Assembly: GCF_004366075.1 (NCBI RefSeq)
Contig: NZ_SODU01000004.1
Coordinates: 1-64,000, forward strand
Direction of reading: 5' to 3'
From: Kribbella pratensis
GTDB taxonomy: Bacteria > Actinomycetota > Actinomycetes > Propionibacteriales > Kribbellaceae
DNA: 64,000 nt
The stretch's first letter is position 1; each line of letters opens with the position of its first letter. The position numbers and the translations under genes were made by a program. Positions 43,169 to 52,102 of this stretch are shown piece by piece. The notes under the pieces were generated by a model. It was not told the origin of the DNA. It made no database searches and saw only the letters and a list, made by a program, of their open reading frames with translations.

Positions 43169-44218
43169 TCAGAGGATGCCGCGGTCCGCGAAGGCCTTCT
43201 GGACGACGGTCGCCTGGCTCGGGCCGTACAGCGACCGCGCGGTCGCGACGGTCTGCCGGGCCGCCGCCGCGAAGCTGGTGTCCGGCGCGAAGCCGAACTG
43301 CGCGTCGACGATGATCCGGTCGGCCACCGCCGGGCCGAGAGCGGTCCGGATCTGGTACAAGGCCTGGGACCAGATCTCCCCGTCCGCGTGCACCTCGCCG
43401 ACGACATCCTCGGGGTAGTGCTTGCCGGCGTCGAGACGGCGCAGGCAGTGCGGCACGGTCGAGGTGTACGACGTCGCGTCCCAGTCCATCACGCAGGCCA
43501 GGTCCGCGGCGACGGGTACGCCGTACTGCTTCGCCACCCACTCGCCCACGGTCACCGCGAAGTAGTCGCCCCACGCTTCACCGATCGAGCCCGCCTCGAG
43601 TGACGTCCCGAAGCCAGGCACCTGCGCGTCGTGCACAGCGTGACCGGTCTCGTGCACGATCACCTCGCCGTCCTCTGCGTCGTCCACACCGCCCTTGCCG
43701 AGGGTGATCGTGTCGTGCTTGTCCCAGGAGAACGAGTTGTCCACGCCGTACTGGTCGACCTTGTAGTCCTGGCTCTCCGCATTCACCGCCGGGAGGTCGC
43801 GGCCGAAACCGAGCGACTGCAGGTACTTCTGCGCCTGCGTCCCCCAGAAGTACGCCATCACCTGCTCGAACTGGTCGTCGTGCCGGTCGTAGAAGTAGGT
43901 GCCGTTCGTGGTGTACGCCGGAGTGCCGGTGGCGCTCTTCACGTTCGCCCAGGTGCCGTTGAGGTAGCCCGAGCCGTCCAGGTCGGTCAGCGTCACCTCG
44001 TAGTAGGCGCCGCGCGGAACGGCCGTTGCCGAATCCTTCTGGTCCGTGAGTCCCTCGTTACCGCTCGACTGGACCGGGTTCGGAATGAACACCAGCGCCT
44101 TCGCCGTCGTGGCGCCCGTCGGGGGCTTGGCGTCGGCGGCCGGAGCGGCCAGAGCCGCCAGGGTCAGCACAGCAGCCGAGGTCAGGGCAACAGAGGCCTT
44201 CAAGGTCTTCGACCGCAT
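43169..44218 (-). CDS. Secreted zinc metallopeptidase (M36-like)
   Basis: The 349-residue protein has a signal peptide (MRSKTLKASVALTSAAVLTL to about residue 30) and the zinc motif VIVHETGHAVHD (about residue 186-197), followed by GEAWGDYFAV, whose Glu is the usual third ligand in HExxH...E gluzincins. The layout around it (TYFYDRHDDQFEQVMAYFW) resembles fungalysin/thermolysin-type M36 peptidases. It should digest protein outside the cell. ATG 44218 has GGAG at seven bases. Confidence 0.85.
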   Translation of the reverse strand: MRSKTLKASVALTSAAVLTLAALAAPAADAKPPTGATTAKALVFIPNPVQSSGNEGLTDQKDSATAVPRGAYYEVTLTDLDGSGYLNGTWANVKSATGTPAYTTNGTYFYDRHDDQFEQVMAYFWGTQAQKYLQSLGFGRDLPAVNAESQDYKVDQYGVDNSFSWDKHDTITLGKGGVDDAEDGEVIVHETGHAVHDAQVPGFGTSLEAGSIGEAWGDYFAVTVGEWVAKQYGVPVAADLACVMDWDATSYTSTVPHCLRRLDAGKHYPEDVVGEVHADGEIWSQALYQIRTALGPAVADRIIVDAQFGFAPDTSFAAAARQTVATARSLYGPSQATVVQKAFADRGIL

Positions 44219-44241
44219 GGCTCGCTCCGGATCGTTCGCAG

Positions 44242-44253
44242 GGAAATGTTTCC
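44242..44253. promoter_or_regulatory. GGAAAtgTTTCC palindrome upstream of the peptidase
   Basis: A small perfect inverted repeat lies 24 bases before the peptidase start, in the short gap shared with the NTF2-like gene. It could be a regulator half-site pair. Confidence 0.3.
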
Positions 44254-44291
44254 ACACGGTAGATCCTGGTTCGCGGCGGCGGAAGATGTCG

Positions 44292-44750
44292 TTATCCGAC
44301 GATGGGCTCCGCGTGCGCTTCGGCGTACCCGGCCGCGGCCAGGCGGTCGAGGGTGCGCTGCAGGACCGCGGTGTCCTCGAGGGTCCGGACCTCGGTGATC
44401 TTGCCCCACTTGATCCGCAGGAACTGGTGCACGACGTTCTCGTACGTCGACCCGTCGACGACGTTCACGTGCACGGTGACCGCTGTGGCGACCCGCGTGT
44501 CCCACGGCCAGCCGGTGACCAGCACGTCCTGGACCTCGAACCGGGTCCCGGGCAGCAGCCGGAAGCAGCGTTCCCACCAGCGCCGCAACGCCTCGTGCGT
44601 ACGCCGCTCGCCGCCGAGGGCGTGATCTCCGTAGAACCGGTACGTGAACGACGGCGCCATCCCGGCCACCATCGCCTCCCAGTTGCCGGCGCTGATCTGC
44701 GTGAACGCGTTCCGTACCTGCCGCGCCACGATCCGGTGGTAGATGCCCAT
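44292..44750 (-). CDS. NTF2-like (SnoaL-like) protein
   Basis: The 152-residue protein has the cone-shaped NTF2 fold pattern: helical start VRNAFTQISAGNWEAMVAGM, THEALRRWWERCFRL in the middle, and a beta-rich end VVHQFLRIKWGKITEVRTLE. This family includes small isomerases and ligand carriers; a role is not evident. It is divergent from the HxlR regulator and separated from it by a palindrome, so HxlR likely controls it. Confidence 0.78.
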   Translation of the reverse strand: MGIYHRIVARQVRNAFTQISAGNWEAMVAGMAPSFTYRFYGDHALGGERRTHEALRRWWERCFRLLPGTRFEVQDVLVTGWPWDTRVATAVTVHVNVVDGSTYENVVHQFLRIKWGKITEVRTLEDTAVLQRTLDRLAAAGYAEAHAEPIVG

Positions 44751-44766
44751 GCCGCCACCGTAACCA

Positions 44767-44793
44767 TAGTGAGTTCAATGACGCAACTGACTA
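44767..44793. promoter_or_regulatory. Candidate HxlR operator between divergent genes
   Basis: TAGTGAGTT (44767-44775) and AACTGACTA (44785-44793) form an inverted repeat with one mismatch and a nine-base spacer, centred between the NTF2-like and HxlR genes. HxlR regulators bind such dyads. Confidence 0.55.
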
Positions 44794-44804
44794 CACTCGG
44801 GGGC

Positions 44805-45311
44805 ATGCGGAACACCAGCTTCGCCTCGATGCACTGCTCGCTCGCCCAGTCCCTGGAGCTGATCGGCGACTGGTGGACACCGTTGGTGCTGCGCGATCTC
44901 TACCTGGGCCTGAACCGCTTCGACCAGTTCGTCAAAGACCTCGGCATCTCCCGCAACCTGCTCACGGACCGGCTCGCCACGCTCGTCGACGGCGGCCTGG
45001 TACGACGTACGCCGTACCAGCAGAACCCGGTGCGCTACAGCTACGAGCTCACCGAGGCAGGACGGGAGCTCGTACCGATCCTGATGGCTCTCACCGCCTG
45101 GGGCGACCGCTGGGCGACTCCCCCGGCGGGCCAGCCGATCCGGTTCACGCACTCGACCTGCGGCAAGGTCACGACCCCGACGGTCTGCTGCTCGGAATGC
45201 GGCGAGGCGCTGGACATGGGCGACGTCGAGCCGTCGCCGGGACCGGGCGGGCGGACAGCTCCCGGTACGGCATTGATCGCGAGCGTTCTAGGACTCGAGC
45301 CGAAGGCGTAG
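44805..45311 (+). CDS. HxlR-family regulator with a zinc-ribbon-like tail
   Basis: The 168-residue protein has the HxlR winged helix (CSLAQSLELIGDWWTPLVLR, then NLLTDRLATLVDGGLVRRTP) plus an unusual C-terminal segment with Cys residues arranged THSTCGK...TPTVCCSECGEAL (about residues 117-140), which looks like a zinc ribbon. The leading Cys near residue 11 is the redox-sensing position in some HxlR proteins. ATG 44805 follows GGGGG; an upstream ATG at 44778 lies in the operator. It overlaps the convergent gene by 24 bases. Confidence 0.88.
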   Translation: MRNTSFASMHCSLAQSLELIGDWWTPLVLRDLYLGLNRFDQFVKDLGISRNLLTDRLATLVDGGLVRRTPYQQNPVRYSYELTEAGRELVPILMALTAWGDRWATPPAGQPIRFTHSTCGKVTTPTVCCSECGEALDMGDVEPSPGPGGRTAPGTALIASVLGLEPKA

Positions 45312-45692
45312 CAACTCGGCGAGCGGCATCGACTCGCCGTCGCGGGCGCCCTGTCCGACGACGAGCGGCGGATCGGACGGCTGGACGCGGACGCCGGCGA
45401 CGCGGGACTTGAGGCTGGCGGGTACGCCGAGGATGTAGAAGTTGCCGTCGACGTCAACGGCGAGCGAGCGGTTGCGGCGCAGGTACCACCCGATGAGATC
45501 GGTGCGGTAGCTGGCGTTCGAGCCGATCACCTGAGCGCGCAACGGCTCGGGGTCGACGCCGCGCTCCCTGAGGGTCGCGATGAAGCCGGCCAGCAACTCC
45601 CGCGCCTGAGCGCTCTCGGCGGCCTTCTTACGTTCCAGCGCGGCCGCATGCTCGACCGCCGCCTGCCGTCGCTCCTCCCGCCAGCTCGTCAC
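45288..45692 (-). CDS. Small cytoplasmic protein of unknown family
   Basis: The 134-residue protein starts with a charged helix (WREERRQAAVEHAAALERKK) and has a beta-containing second half (NRSLAVDVDGNFYILGVPAS, then RVQPSDPPLVVGQGARDGES). It is likely soluble. The length and codon phase suggest a real gene, but I do not recognise it. It converges on the HxlR gene and its stop lies within it. Confidence 0.65.
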   Translation of the reverse strand: MTSWREERRQAAVEHAAALERKKAAESAQARELLAGFIATLRERGVDPEPLRAQVIGSNASYRTDLIGWYLRRNRSLAVDVDGNFYILGVPASLKSRVAGVRVQPSDPPLVVGQGARDGESMPLAELLRLRLES

Positions 45693-45707
45693 CCCCTCAC
45701 CCTACGG

Positions 45708-46067
45708 TCAGTCGACGCACAGGCAGAACGGGTGTCCGGCGGGGTCGAGGAAGACGCGGAACGACGTACCGGGCTGGTGGTCGGCCTTGGTCGCACCGAT
45801 GGCCAGTACCTCAGGCTCCGCCTCGTCGAGGTCCCGCACCATCACGTCGAGGTGCAGCTGTTGTGGCACGTCCTGGGTCGGCCACGTCGGCGCCTTGTAG
45901 TCCTCCACCTGCTGGAACGAGATGCAGTTGCTCCCGTCCTCCGGGCGGATGTCGGCCCAGCCCTCACGGGCCTCCACCTTCCAACCCAGCAACTCACCGT
46001 AGAACTGGCCCAGGACAGCGGCGTCCGGGCAGTCCAGCACAAAACTCGGGTACTTTGCGATAGCCAT
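45708..46067 (-). CDS. VOC/glyoxalase-family protein
   Basis: The 119-residue protein shows the two-βαβββ layout of vicinal-oxygen-chelate proteins: YPSFVLDCPDAAVLGQFYGE, LHLDVMVRDLDEAEPEV, and the terminal strand FRVFLDPAGHPFCLCV. It may bind a small hydrophobic compound or divalent metal. ATG 46067 (MAIAKYPSF) gives the usual N-terminus; the frame extends to 46088. Confidence 0.87.
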   Translation of the reverse strand: MAIAKYPSFVLDCPDAAVLGQFYGELLGWKVEAREGWADIRPEDGSNCISFQQVEDYKAPTWPTQDVPQQLHLDVMVRDLDEAEPEVLAIGATKADHQPGTSFRVFLDPAGHPFCLCVD

Positions 46068-46090
46068 GGCTCGCACCCTAGTAGCCATTG

Positions 46091-46107
46091 CGGACGGTTT
46101 GCGTCCG
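46091..46107 (-). terminator. Hairpin after the ROK repressor gene
   Basis: CGGACG (46091-46096), loop GTTTG and CGTCCG (46102-46107) lie directly after the stop of the ROK repressor. It is a short likely terminator. Confidence 0.5.
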
Positions 46108-46108
46108 G

Positions 46109-47311
46109 TTAGCCGGCAGAATTCCCGGCGAGCGTCTGCCAGGCGCGATCGAGTCCTGCCGCGAGGCAGCCGGCCACCACTGTCTCGGTACCGAGCACAC
46201 TAGCCTTCACCTCCGGCATCACCGGGGCGAGCTGACGCAGCTGCTTGGTGACGGCCTCGAGGAACCCCGGCGCCTGCCCGATACCGCCGCCCAGGACGAC
46301 CAGATCGGGATCCACGACGGTGATCACCGTGCACACCGCCTTGGCGACCAGCAACGCCTCCTCGGCGACGACCGCGGCCGCGAGCGGATCGCCCCGTACC
46401 GCGGCCGCGAATACCTTCTCCGCCGTCGACGCCCCACGGACACCGGCCCGACGCGCTGCCCGTACGACGGCAGCCGCCGACGCCGACGCGTCGAACCCGC
46501 CCCGCTTCCGCGCGTCCCGCGGATCACTGCCGCTGCCCTCGGTGAACGGCAGGTACCCGATCTCCCCCGCCACACCGTGCGACCCGTGCCGTAGCTTGCC
46601 GTCGAGCACCAGGCCCATCCCGATACCGGTGCCGACCGAGACGAACGCGAAGCTGTCGACGTCGCGACCGTGACCGTGCGCCCGCTCCGCAATGGCCGCC
46701 GCGTCAACGTCGTTCTCGATCATCAAGGTCGGCCCGAAACGCTCCCGCAGTGCAGCCAGGGTCGCCGGCGAATCCCAGCCGGACAGCCGGCCGGTCAGCG
46801 TCAGCGCATCGAGCCGGGGATCGTAGACACCGGGACTGCCGAGCACAGTCTGGGTGAGTTGCGTGACCTCGATGCCGGCCTCGGCCGCAAGCGTCCCCGT
46901 GAGATCCACAAGTTCCTGGATGCGGGCCATCGCGTCCCCGGCCTTGGTCCGCACGCTCAACCGCGAGCGCACCGTCCCCGCGAGATCCGCGATCCCACCG
47001 CGCAGGTACTCGCGCCCGACGTCGAGCCCGAGCACGAACCCGGCCTCGGGCCGTACCTCGTACAGACTGGCCGCCGGCCCGGGTACGCCGGTGCGCTGAC
47101 CGGTCACGTGGACCAGACCGGTCCGCTCCAGCGAGCTCAGCGCCGCGGACACGGTCGGCTTGGACAGACCGGTCAGCCCGGCGAGCTCGGTGCGAGAGAT
47201 CGGCCCGGACCGCCGGATGTGGTCGAGCAGCACCTGCTCGTTGATCTCGCGGATCAGCTGCGGCCGCGCAGCCGCGGCGCCTCCGGCAGCACCACCGGCA
47301 ATAACAGTCAC
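46109..47311 (-). CDS. ROK-family transcriptional repressor (NagC/XylR type)
   Basis: The 400-residue protein has an N-terminal winged helix (VLLDHIRRSGPISRTELAGL, then TGLSKPTVSAALSSLE, about 28-65) and a C-terminal ROK sugar-binding domain with GVAGEIGYLPF near residue 245. The usual zinc-binding CxCGxxGC motif that follows in most ROK proteins is missing and replaced by a TEGSGSDPRDARKRGG loop. It is divergent from the ROK kinase/ABC importer operon and probably represses it until a sugar is present. Confidence 0.9.
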   Translation of the reverse strand: MTVIAGGAAGGAAAARPQLIREINEQVLLDHIRRSGPISRTELAGLTGLSKPTVSAALSSLERTGLVHVTGQRTGVPGPAASLYEVRPEAGFVLGLDVGREYLRGGIADLAGTVRSRLSVRTKAGDAMARIQELVDLTGTLAAEAGIEVTQLTQTVLGSPGVYDPRLDALTLTGRLSGWDSPATLAALRERFGPTLMIENDVDAAAIAERAHGHGRDVDSFAFVSVGTGIGMGLVLDGKLRHGSHGVAGEIGYLPFTEGSGSDPRDARKRGGFDASASAAAVVRAARRAGVRGASTAEKVFAAAVRGDPLAAAVVAEEALLVAKAVCTVITVVDPDLVVLGGGIGQAPGFLEAVTKQLRQLAPVMPEVKASVLGTETVVAGCLAAGLDRAWQTLAGNSAG

Positions 47312-47385
47312 GCCGAACCCCCCTCGCTCGCTAACAACTCGGACAACTCGGCCAACAAGTTCTGGCGATCCCTTGTGGTGCCGCT

Positions 47386-47420
47386 GATAGTTAAGTTAGT
47401 TTCCTATCGATTCTATTGGT
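47386..47420. promoter_or_regulatory. Candidate ROK operator
   Basis: The AT-rich part of the 131-bp gap between ROK repressor and ROK kinase contains GATAG...CTATC arms around TTAAGTTAGTTTC. TTTCCTATCGAT resembles half-sites of actinomycete ROK operators. The exact dyad is uncertain. Confidence 0.4.
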
Positions 47421-47442
47421 CGGCGCGAGGAGGTGCCACCCC

Positions 47443-48375
47443 GTGGTTTCCACACCGGTCGTCCTCGGGCTGGACTTCGGCGGCACGAAGATCGCCGTCG
47501 CCGTCGGGGACCTCACCGGTCGCCGCCTCGGCGCGACGACCATCGACAGCCGGGACGGCGCCGGCGCCGCGGAGGCGATGAGCCGTTGCCTGACAGCGGC
47601 CCGCGAACTCCTCGCGGAGGTCGCGCCGGATCACGAACTGGCCGGTGTCGGCGCGGCGACGCTCGGCATCCCGTACGACGACCGCGTGGAACTGGCTCCG
47701 ACCTTTCCCGGCTGGGGCGAGCTCCCCTTCGGCCGGTTGATCCGGGACGCGTTCCCCGGCGTACCGGTGCGGCTGGCGACCGACGTCAAGGCGGCCGCGG
47801 CGGCCGAGTTGCGCTGGGGTGCGCTGGCCGGTTGCGACCCGGGGCTCTACGTCAATCTCGGCACCGGTCTCGCGGTCGCGATCGTTGCCGGCGGCACCGT
47901 GATCACCGGCGCGCACGGCGCGTCCGGCGAGATCGGCTACAACCTGCGCTCCCCCGCCGACGTGTACGTCGCCGGTGACGGGCGCACGATCCTGGAACAC
48001 GTCGTCAGCGGCCAGGCGCTCGAGACCACCGGGACCGCCCGGCTCGGGCGACCGGTCACGGCCGCCGACGTCTTCACGATGGCGCGCACCCACCCGGACG
48101 CCGCCGTCCTCACCGACCAATTCGTCCGGGAGCTGGCCACCCACCTCGCCAACCTGGCCATCGCCGTCGATCCGTCCCGGATCGTCGTCGGCGGCGGGCT
48201 GGTCCGGTCCTGGGACCAGCTCGAACCCGGCCTGCGTCGCGCCCTCGACGCGGCCGTCCCGTTTCCGCCGGAGCTCTCGGTGGCACGGTTTCCCACGGAC
48301 GCACCGCTGATCGGGGCGCTCGCCCTCGGCGTCGAGGCCGCAGGAGTCGACCTCGGCGCCGAAGCATTCGCATGA
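47443..48375 (+). CDS. ROK-family sugar kinase
   Basis: The 310-residue protein has the ATP phosphate loop VLGLDFGGTKIAVAVGDL (about residues 6-23), the catalytic Asp region as LATDVKAAAAAELRWG, and GASGEIGYNLRS near residue 163. As in the neighbouring repressor, the zinc motif CxCGxxGC is absent. It probably phosphorylates an imported sugar released from the oligosaccharide carried by the ABC system. GTG 47443 has GAGGAGG at nine bases. The stop overlaps an ATG of the next ORF. Confidence 0.87.
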   Translation: MVSTPVVLGLDFGGTKIAVAVGDLTGRRLGATTIDSRDGAGAAEAMSRCLTAARELLAEVAPDHELAGVGAATLGIPYDDRVELAPTFPGWGELPFGRLIRDAFPGVPVRLATDVKAAAAAELRWGALAGCDPGLYVNLGTGLAVAIVAGGTVITGAHGASGEIGYNLRSPADVYVAGDGRTILEHVVSGQALETTGTARLGRPVTAADVFTMARTHPDAAVLTDQFVRELATHLANLAIAVDPSRIVVGGGLVRSWDQLEPGLRRALDAAVPFPPELSVARFPTDAPLIGALALGVEAAGVDLGAEAFA

Positions 48376-48407
48376 GCAGGATTTCCAGTAGTGAAAGGCA
48401 GAAGACG

Positions 48408-50123
48408 ATGAGGGGCATCAAACGCATCGCCGTCGCCGCTGTGGCGGTCGGCGCACTGACCGCCGGGTGCGGCGGGGGTGACAAGCCGATCGGGAACGCG
48501 GCGTCGTCCAACCCGTCGTCGTCGAGCAGTAGCGGCGGCGGAAGCACCGGCGAGCACAAGAAGGGCGGCACCGTCACGATCGCCAACGTCGGCGGGCAGA
48601 CCTGGCCGTGCCAGTTCAACCCGTTCAACCCGGCGGTCAACCAGGTCGCGCTCGGTTTCGTCTACGAGCCGCTGACGTTCGTGAACGTGCTCAAGGCCGG
48701 CGCCACCACGCCGATGCTGGCCACCGCCTTCACCTGGTCGCCGAAGAAGGACTCGATCGACTTCACCATCCGCGACGGCGTGAAGTGGAGCGACGGGCAG
48801 CCGTTCACCGCCGACGACGTCGTCTACACCTTCACCCGGATGAAGGAGCAGCCCGCGCTCGACCTGTACTCGCTGTGGACCGGCGCCGGGCTGACCAGCG
48901 TGTCGGCCGCCGGCAACAAGGTCACGCTGAAGTTCAAAGCCGCGGCCGAGCCGTACTTCTTCAACTTCGCCGGCCAGGTCGGCATCGTGCCCAAGCACAT
49001 CTGGTCGGCCGGCGAGGCCGCCTCGAAGCCGGCCACCTGGACCAACCCCAAGCCGGTCGGGACCGGGCCGTTCACGGTCGAGTCCTGCAGCGGCAACAAC
49101 ATCTCGTACGTCGCCAACGGCAACTACTGGCAGCCGGGCAAGCCGTACGTCGAGAAGGTCCAGTACCCGGCGTACCTGGACAACAACCCCGCCAACCTCG
49201 ACCTGGCCAGCGGCAAGGCGCAGTGGGGCGGTCAGTACATCCCGAACATCGACAACTTCTACAAGGCGAAGTCGCCGGAGAACAACTACTGGTTCCCGCC
49301 GACCGCGAACGTCGCCCTGGTCCCGAACAACGACCCGTCCCGTCCGGCGACCAGCAAGCTCGAGGTCCGGCAGGCGATCGCGTACGCACTCGACCGCGAA
49401 CAGATCTCCAAGATCGGTGAGAGCGGGTACCAGCCGGCCGCGAACCAGACCGGTGTCGTCACGCCGACGTTCGACAAGTACTTCGACAAGGACGCACTGA
49501 CGGCAGCCGGGTACGACAAACCGAACCCGGACAAGGCCAAGCAACTCCTGCAGACCGCAGGGTACTCCGAGTCGAACCCACTGAAGCTGAACGTCATCAC
49601 GGTCACCGGCTACACCGACTGGGACGCGTCGCTGGCGGTCGTGAAGCAGCAACTGGCGAAGGTCGGGATCGAGCTGACGATCCAGGACCTGCAGCAGCAG
49701 TCGTACAACCAGAAGCTGTACACCGGTGACTACGACCTCGCGTACTCCAGCCTGTCCGGCGGGCCGTCGCCGTACTACGAGCTGCGGCAGCTGCTGTACT
49801 CGAAGAACTCCGCGCCGATCGGCAAGCAGGCGAACAGCAACTACTCGCGGTACATGAAGCCCGAGGTGGACAAGTTGTTCGACCAGTACGCGAGCGCGGA
49901 CCCCGACACGCAGGTCAAGCTGATCAAGCAGATCTCGTCGTACATGATCAAGGACGTGCCGATCATCCCGACCACCGAGTCGGTCGACTGGTACCAGTAC
50001 AACACCAAGGATCTGGACGGCTGGCCGACCCAGGACGACCCGTACGCGCAGCCCGCGCCGTACAACATCCCGGACGTCGGTCAGGTCCTGACGAACCTGT
50101 ACTCGAAGTCCGCCCAGAAGTAA
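48408..50123 (+). CDS. ABC importer substrate-binding lipoprotein, SBP family 5
   Basis: The 571-residue protein has a lipoprotein signal ending in LTAGCGGG (lipid-Cys at residue 18) and the SBP5 body (KKGGTVTIANVGGQTWPCQF, DGVKWSDGQPFTADDVVYTF, IVPKHIWSAGEAA). Family 5 members bind oligopeptides, nickel, opines or, in several actinomycetes, oligosaccharides. Here the neighbouring sugar kinase and ROK repressor favour a sugar ligand. ATG 48408 gives the signal peptide; ATG 48372, overlapping the kinase stop, is less likely. Confidence 0.93.
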   Translation: MRGIKRIAVAAVAVGALTAGCGGGDKPIGNAASSNPSSSSSSGGGSTGEHKKGGTVTIANVGGQTWPCQFNPFNPAVNQVALGFVYEPLTFVNVLKAGATTPMLATAFTWSPKKDSIDFTIRDGVKWSDGQPFTADDVVYTFTRMKEQPALDLYSLWTGAGLTSVSAAGNKVTLKFKAAAEPYFFNFAGQVGIVPKHIWSAGEAASKPATWTNPKPVGTGPFTVESCSGNNISYVANGNYWQPGKPYVEKVQYPAYLDNNPANLDLASGKAQWGGQYIPNIDNFYKAKSPENNYWFPPTANVALVPNNDPSRPATSKLEVRQAIAYALDREQISKIGESGYQPAANQTGVVTPTFDKYFDKDALTAAGYDKPNPDKAKQLLQTAGYSESNPLKLNVITVTGYTDWDASLAVVKQQLAKVGIELTIQDLQQQSYNQKLYTGDYDLAYSSLSGGPSPYYELRQLLYSKNSAPIGKQANSNYSRYMKPEVDKLFDQYASADPDTQVKLIKQISSYMIKDVPIIPTTESVDWYQYNTKDLDGWPTQDDPYAQPAPYNIPDVGQVLTNLYSKSAQK

Positions 50124-50173
50124 GTCTGCGTAGAACTGAGGACTGGCGAAGCGTGCACGAGGAGCTGGTGGGA

Positions 50174-51172
50174 GTGCGATACCTGATACGACGCCTCGGG
50201 TTCTTCGTGCTCACGCTGTGGGCGGCGATGACGCTGAACTTCTTCATCCCGCGGATGATGCCGGGCAGCCCCGAGGAAGCACTGCGGCAACGGCTGAGCA
50301 AGGGCGGCGCGGTGGTGACGCCCGAGCAGCTGCGTACCGTGCTGGCCGAGTTCGGCTTCGATCCGGACAAGAACATCTTCCTGCAGTACGGCGAGTACCT
50401 GAGGTCGATGGTGACCGGGCACTGGGGTGTCTCGATCGGCAGCAGTCTCGGCGTACCGGTGACGACGCTGATCGGCGACGCGTTGCCGTGGACGCTCGGG
50501 CTGGTCGGCCTCTCGACCGTGCTCGCGTTCGTCCTCGGCACCCTGATCGGTACGGTGGCGGGCTGGCGCCGCGGCGGCCTGATCGACGGGATCGTGCCGC
50601 CGGTGTTCATCGTCACCTCGGCGCTGCCGTACTTCTGGGTGGCGCTGCTGCTGATCTCACTGTTCGCGATCGGCAACAACCCGGTGCTGCCGAACGACTT
50701 CAACTACGACCAGAGCCTGACGCCCGGGTTCACCGGTGAGTTCATCTGGAGCGTGATCAAGCACGGCATCCTGCCGGCCGGCACGATCCTGATCACCGCG
50801 GTCGGCGGCTGGATCCTCACGATGCGGAACAACATGGTGACCACGCTCGCCGAGGACTACGTCCGGATGGCCCGCGCGAAGGGCATCCCGGGCCGCAGGA
50901 TCATGTTCGGGTACGCCGGCCGGAACGCGTTCCTGCCGAACCTGTCCGGGTTCGCGATGTCGCTCGGTTTCGTGATCTCCGGAACGATCCTGGTCGAGTA
51001 CGTCTTCAACTACCCGGGTCTCGGCTACATGTTCTACAACGCCACGGTGAGCACCGACTATCCGTTGCTCCAGGCCCTGTTCCTGCTGGTGACACTGGCG
51101 GTGCTGATCTGTGTCCTGCTCTGCGACTTCGCGGTGTTCCTGCTCGACCCGCGCGCCCGGACGAAGGGGTAA
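50174..51172 (+). CDS. ABC importer permease, OppB/DppB type
   Basis: The 332-residue protein has an N-terminal helix (YLIRRLGFFVLTLWAAMTLN), an extracytoplasmic loop and five further helices, and the EAA motif region DYVRMARAKGIPGRRIMF (about 232). It is followed by OppC with a three-base gap. GTG at 50174 (VRYLIRRLG) with GAGGAG upstream is preferred to GTG 50153. Confidence 0.93.
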   Translation: MRYLIRRLGFFVLTLWAAMTLNFFIPRMMPGSPEEALRQRLSKGGAVVTPEQLRTVLAEFGFDPDKNIFLQYGEYLRSMVTGHWGVSIGSSLGVPVTTLIGDALPWTLGLVGLSTVLAFVLGTLIGTVAGWRRGGLIDGIVPPVFIVTSALPYFWVALLLISLFAIGNNPVLPNDFNYDQSLTPGFTGEFIWSVIKHGILPAGTILITAVGGWILTMRNNMVTTLAEDYVRMARAKGIPGRRIMFGYAGRNAFLPNLSGFAMSLGFVISGTILVEYVFNYPGLGYMFYNATVSTDYPLLQALFLLVTLAVLICVLLCDFAVFLLDPRARTKG

Positions 51173-51175
51173 CCG

Positions 51176-52102
51176 ATGAGCGCAATCGTTGCCGGCACGG
51201 CCGCCCCGACGCCGAGCGTGACTCGCCGTCCGCGCGGTGGTTTGCTGCGGGCGATCCTGCGGAACCGCAAGGCGATGGTCGGTGCGGCGCTGCTGCTCCT
51301 GTTCATCTTGCTCGCGGCGTTTCCGCAGCTGTTCACACCCGGGCTGCACGGCGATCCGCGCGCGATCGGCGACGTACCGCTGGCGAAACCGTCCGGCGAG
51401 CACTGGCTCGGTACGACGGGTCTCGGCCAGGACGTGTACGCCGAGCTGATCTACAGCACCCGGGAGTCGCTGGTGATCGCGGTCGTCGCCGGTCTCGGCG
51501 CCACGATCCTCTCGGTGATCATCGGCGTCTCCGCGGCGTACCTCGGCGGGTTCGCGGACGACGGGTTGTCGATGCTGACGGACATCTTCCTGGTGCTCCC
51601 GACGTTCCCGCTGATCATCGTGCTGGCGACGTACGCCGGCAAAGGCAACCTGACCGTGATCATCATCGTGCTGATCCTGACCGGGTGGTCGTACGGGGCC
51701 AGACAGATGCGGGCACAGGCGCTGTCCCTGCGGAACCGGGACTTCCTGGAGTCGGCGCGGGTCCGTGGCGAGCGATCGTCGTACATCATCGTCGTCGAGG
51801 TGCTGCCGACGATGATCTCGCTGATCGTCGCGAACTTCCTCGGCGCGGCGCTGTACTCCGTGCTCACCGCCGCCGGCCTGCAGTTCCTCGGGCTCGGCGA
51901 TCCCAACTCACTCAGCTGGGGCACGATGCTCTACTGGGCGCAGAACCAGGGCGCCCTGGTGAACGGCCTGCCCGCGTGGGCGCTCTCACCGGGTCTCGCG
52001 GTCGCGCTCCTCGGTGTGTCGTTCGCCCTGCTCAACTATGCGTTCGACGAGATCAGCAACCCCGCGCTACGGCCGGTTCGGAGGCGACGTGCCAAGTCTT
52101 GA
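51176..52102 (+). CDS. ABC importer permease, OppC/DppC type
   Basis: The 308-residue protein has an N-terminal cytoplasmic tail, a first helix near residue 35, an extracytoplasmic stretch with HWLGTTGLGQDVYAELIYST (typical OppC), and the EAA-loop region RDFLESARVRGERSSYIIVV. It overlaps the next gene by 14 bases. It forms the membrane pair with the preceding OppB-like protein. Confidence 0.93.
   Translation: MSAIVAGTAAPTPSVTRRPRGGLLRAILRNRKAMVGAALLLLFILLAAFPQLFTPGLHGDPRAIGDVPLAKPSGEHWLGTTGLGQDVYAELIYSTRESLVIAVVAGLGATILSVIIGVSAAYLGGFADDGLSMLTDIFLVLPTFPLIIVLATYAGKGNLTVIIIVLILTGWSYGARQMRAQALSLRNRDFLESARVRGERSSYIIVVEVLPTMISLIVANFLGAALYSVLTAAGLQFLGLGDPNSLSWGTMLYWAQNQGALVNGLPAWALSPGLAVALLGVSFALLNYAFDEISNPALRPVRRRRAKS

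Noticed and set aside
42936..43418. 160-codon plus-strand ORF in the leader gap
   Set aside because: Arg/Pro-rich shadow that runs into the peptidase gene; the minus strand has the folded leader and coupled ORF instead.
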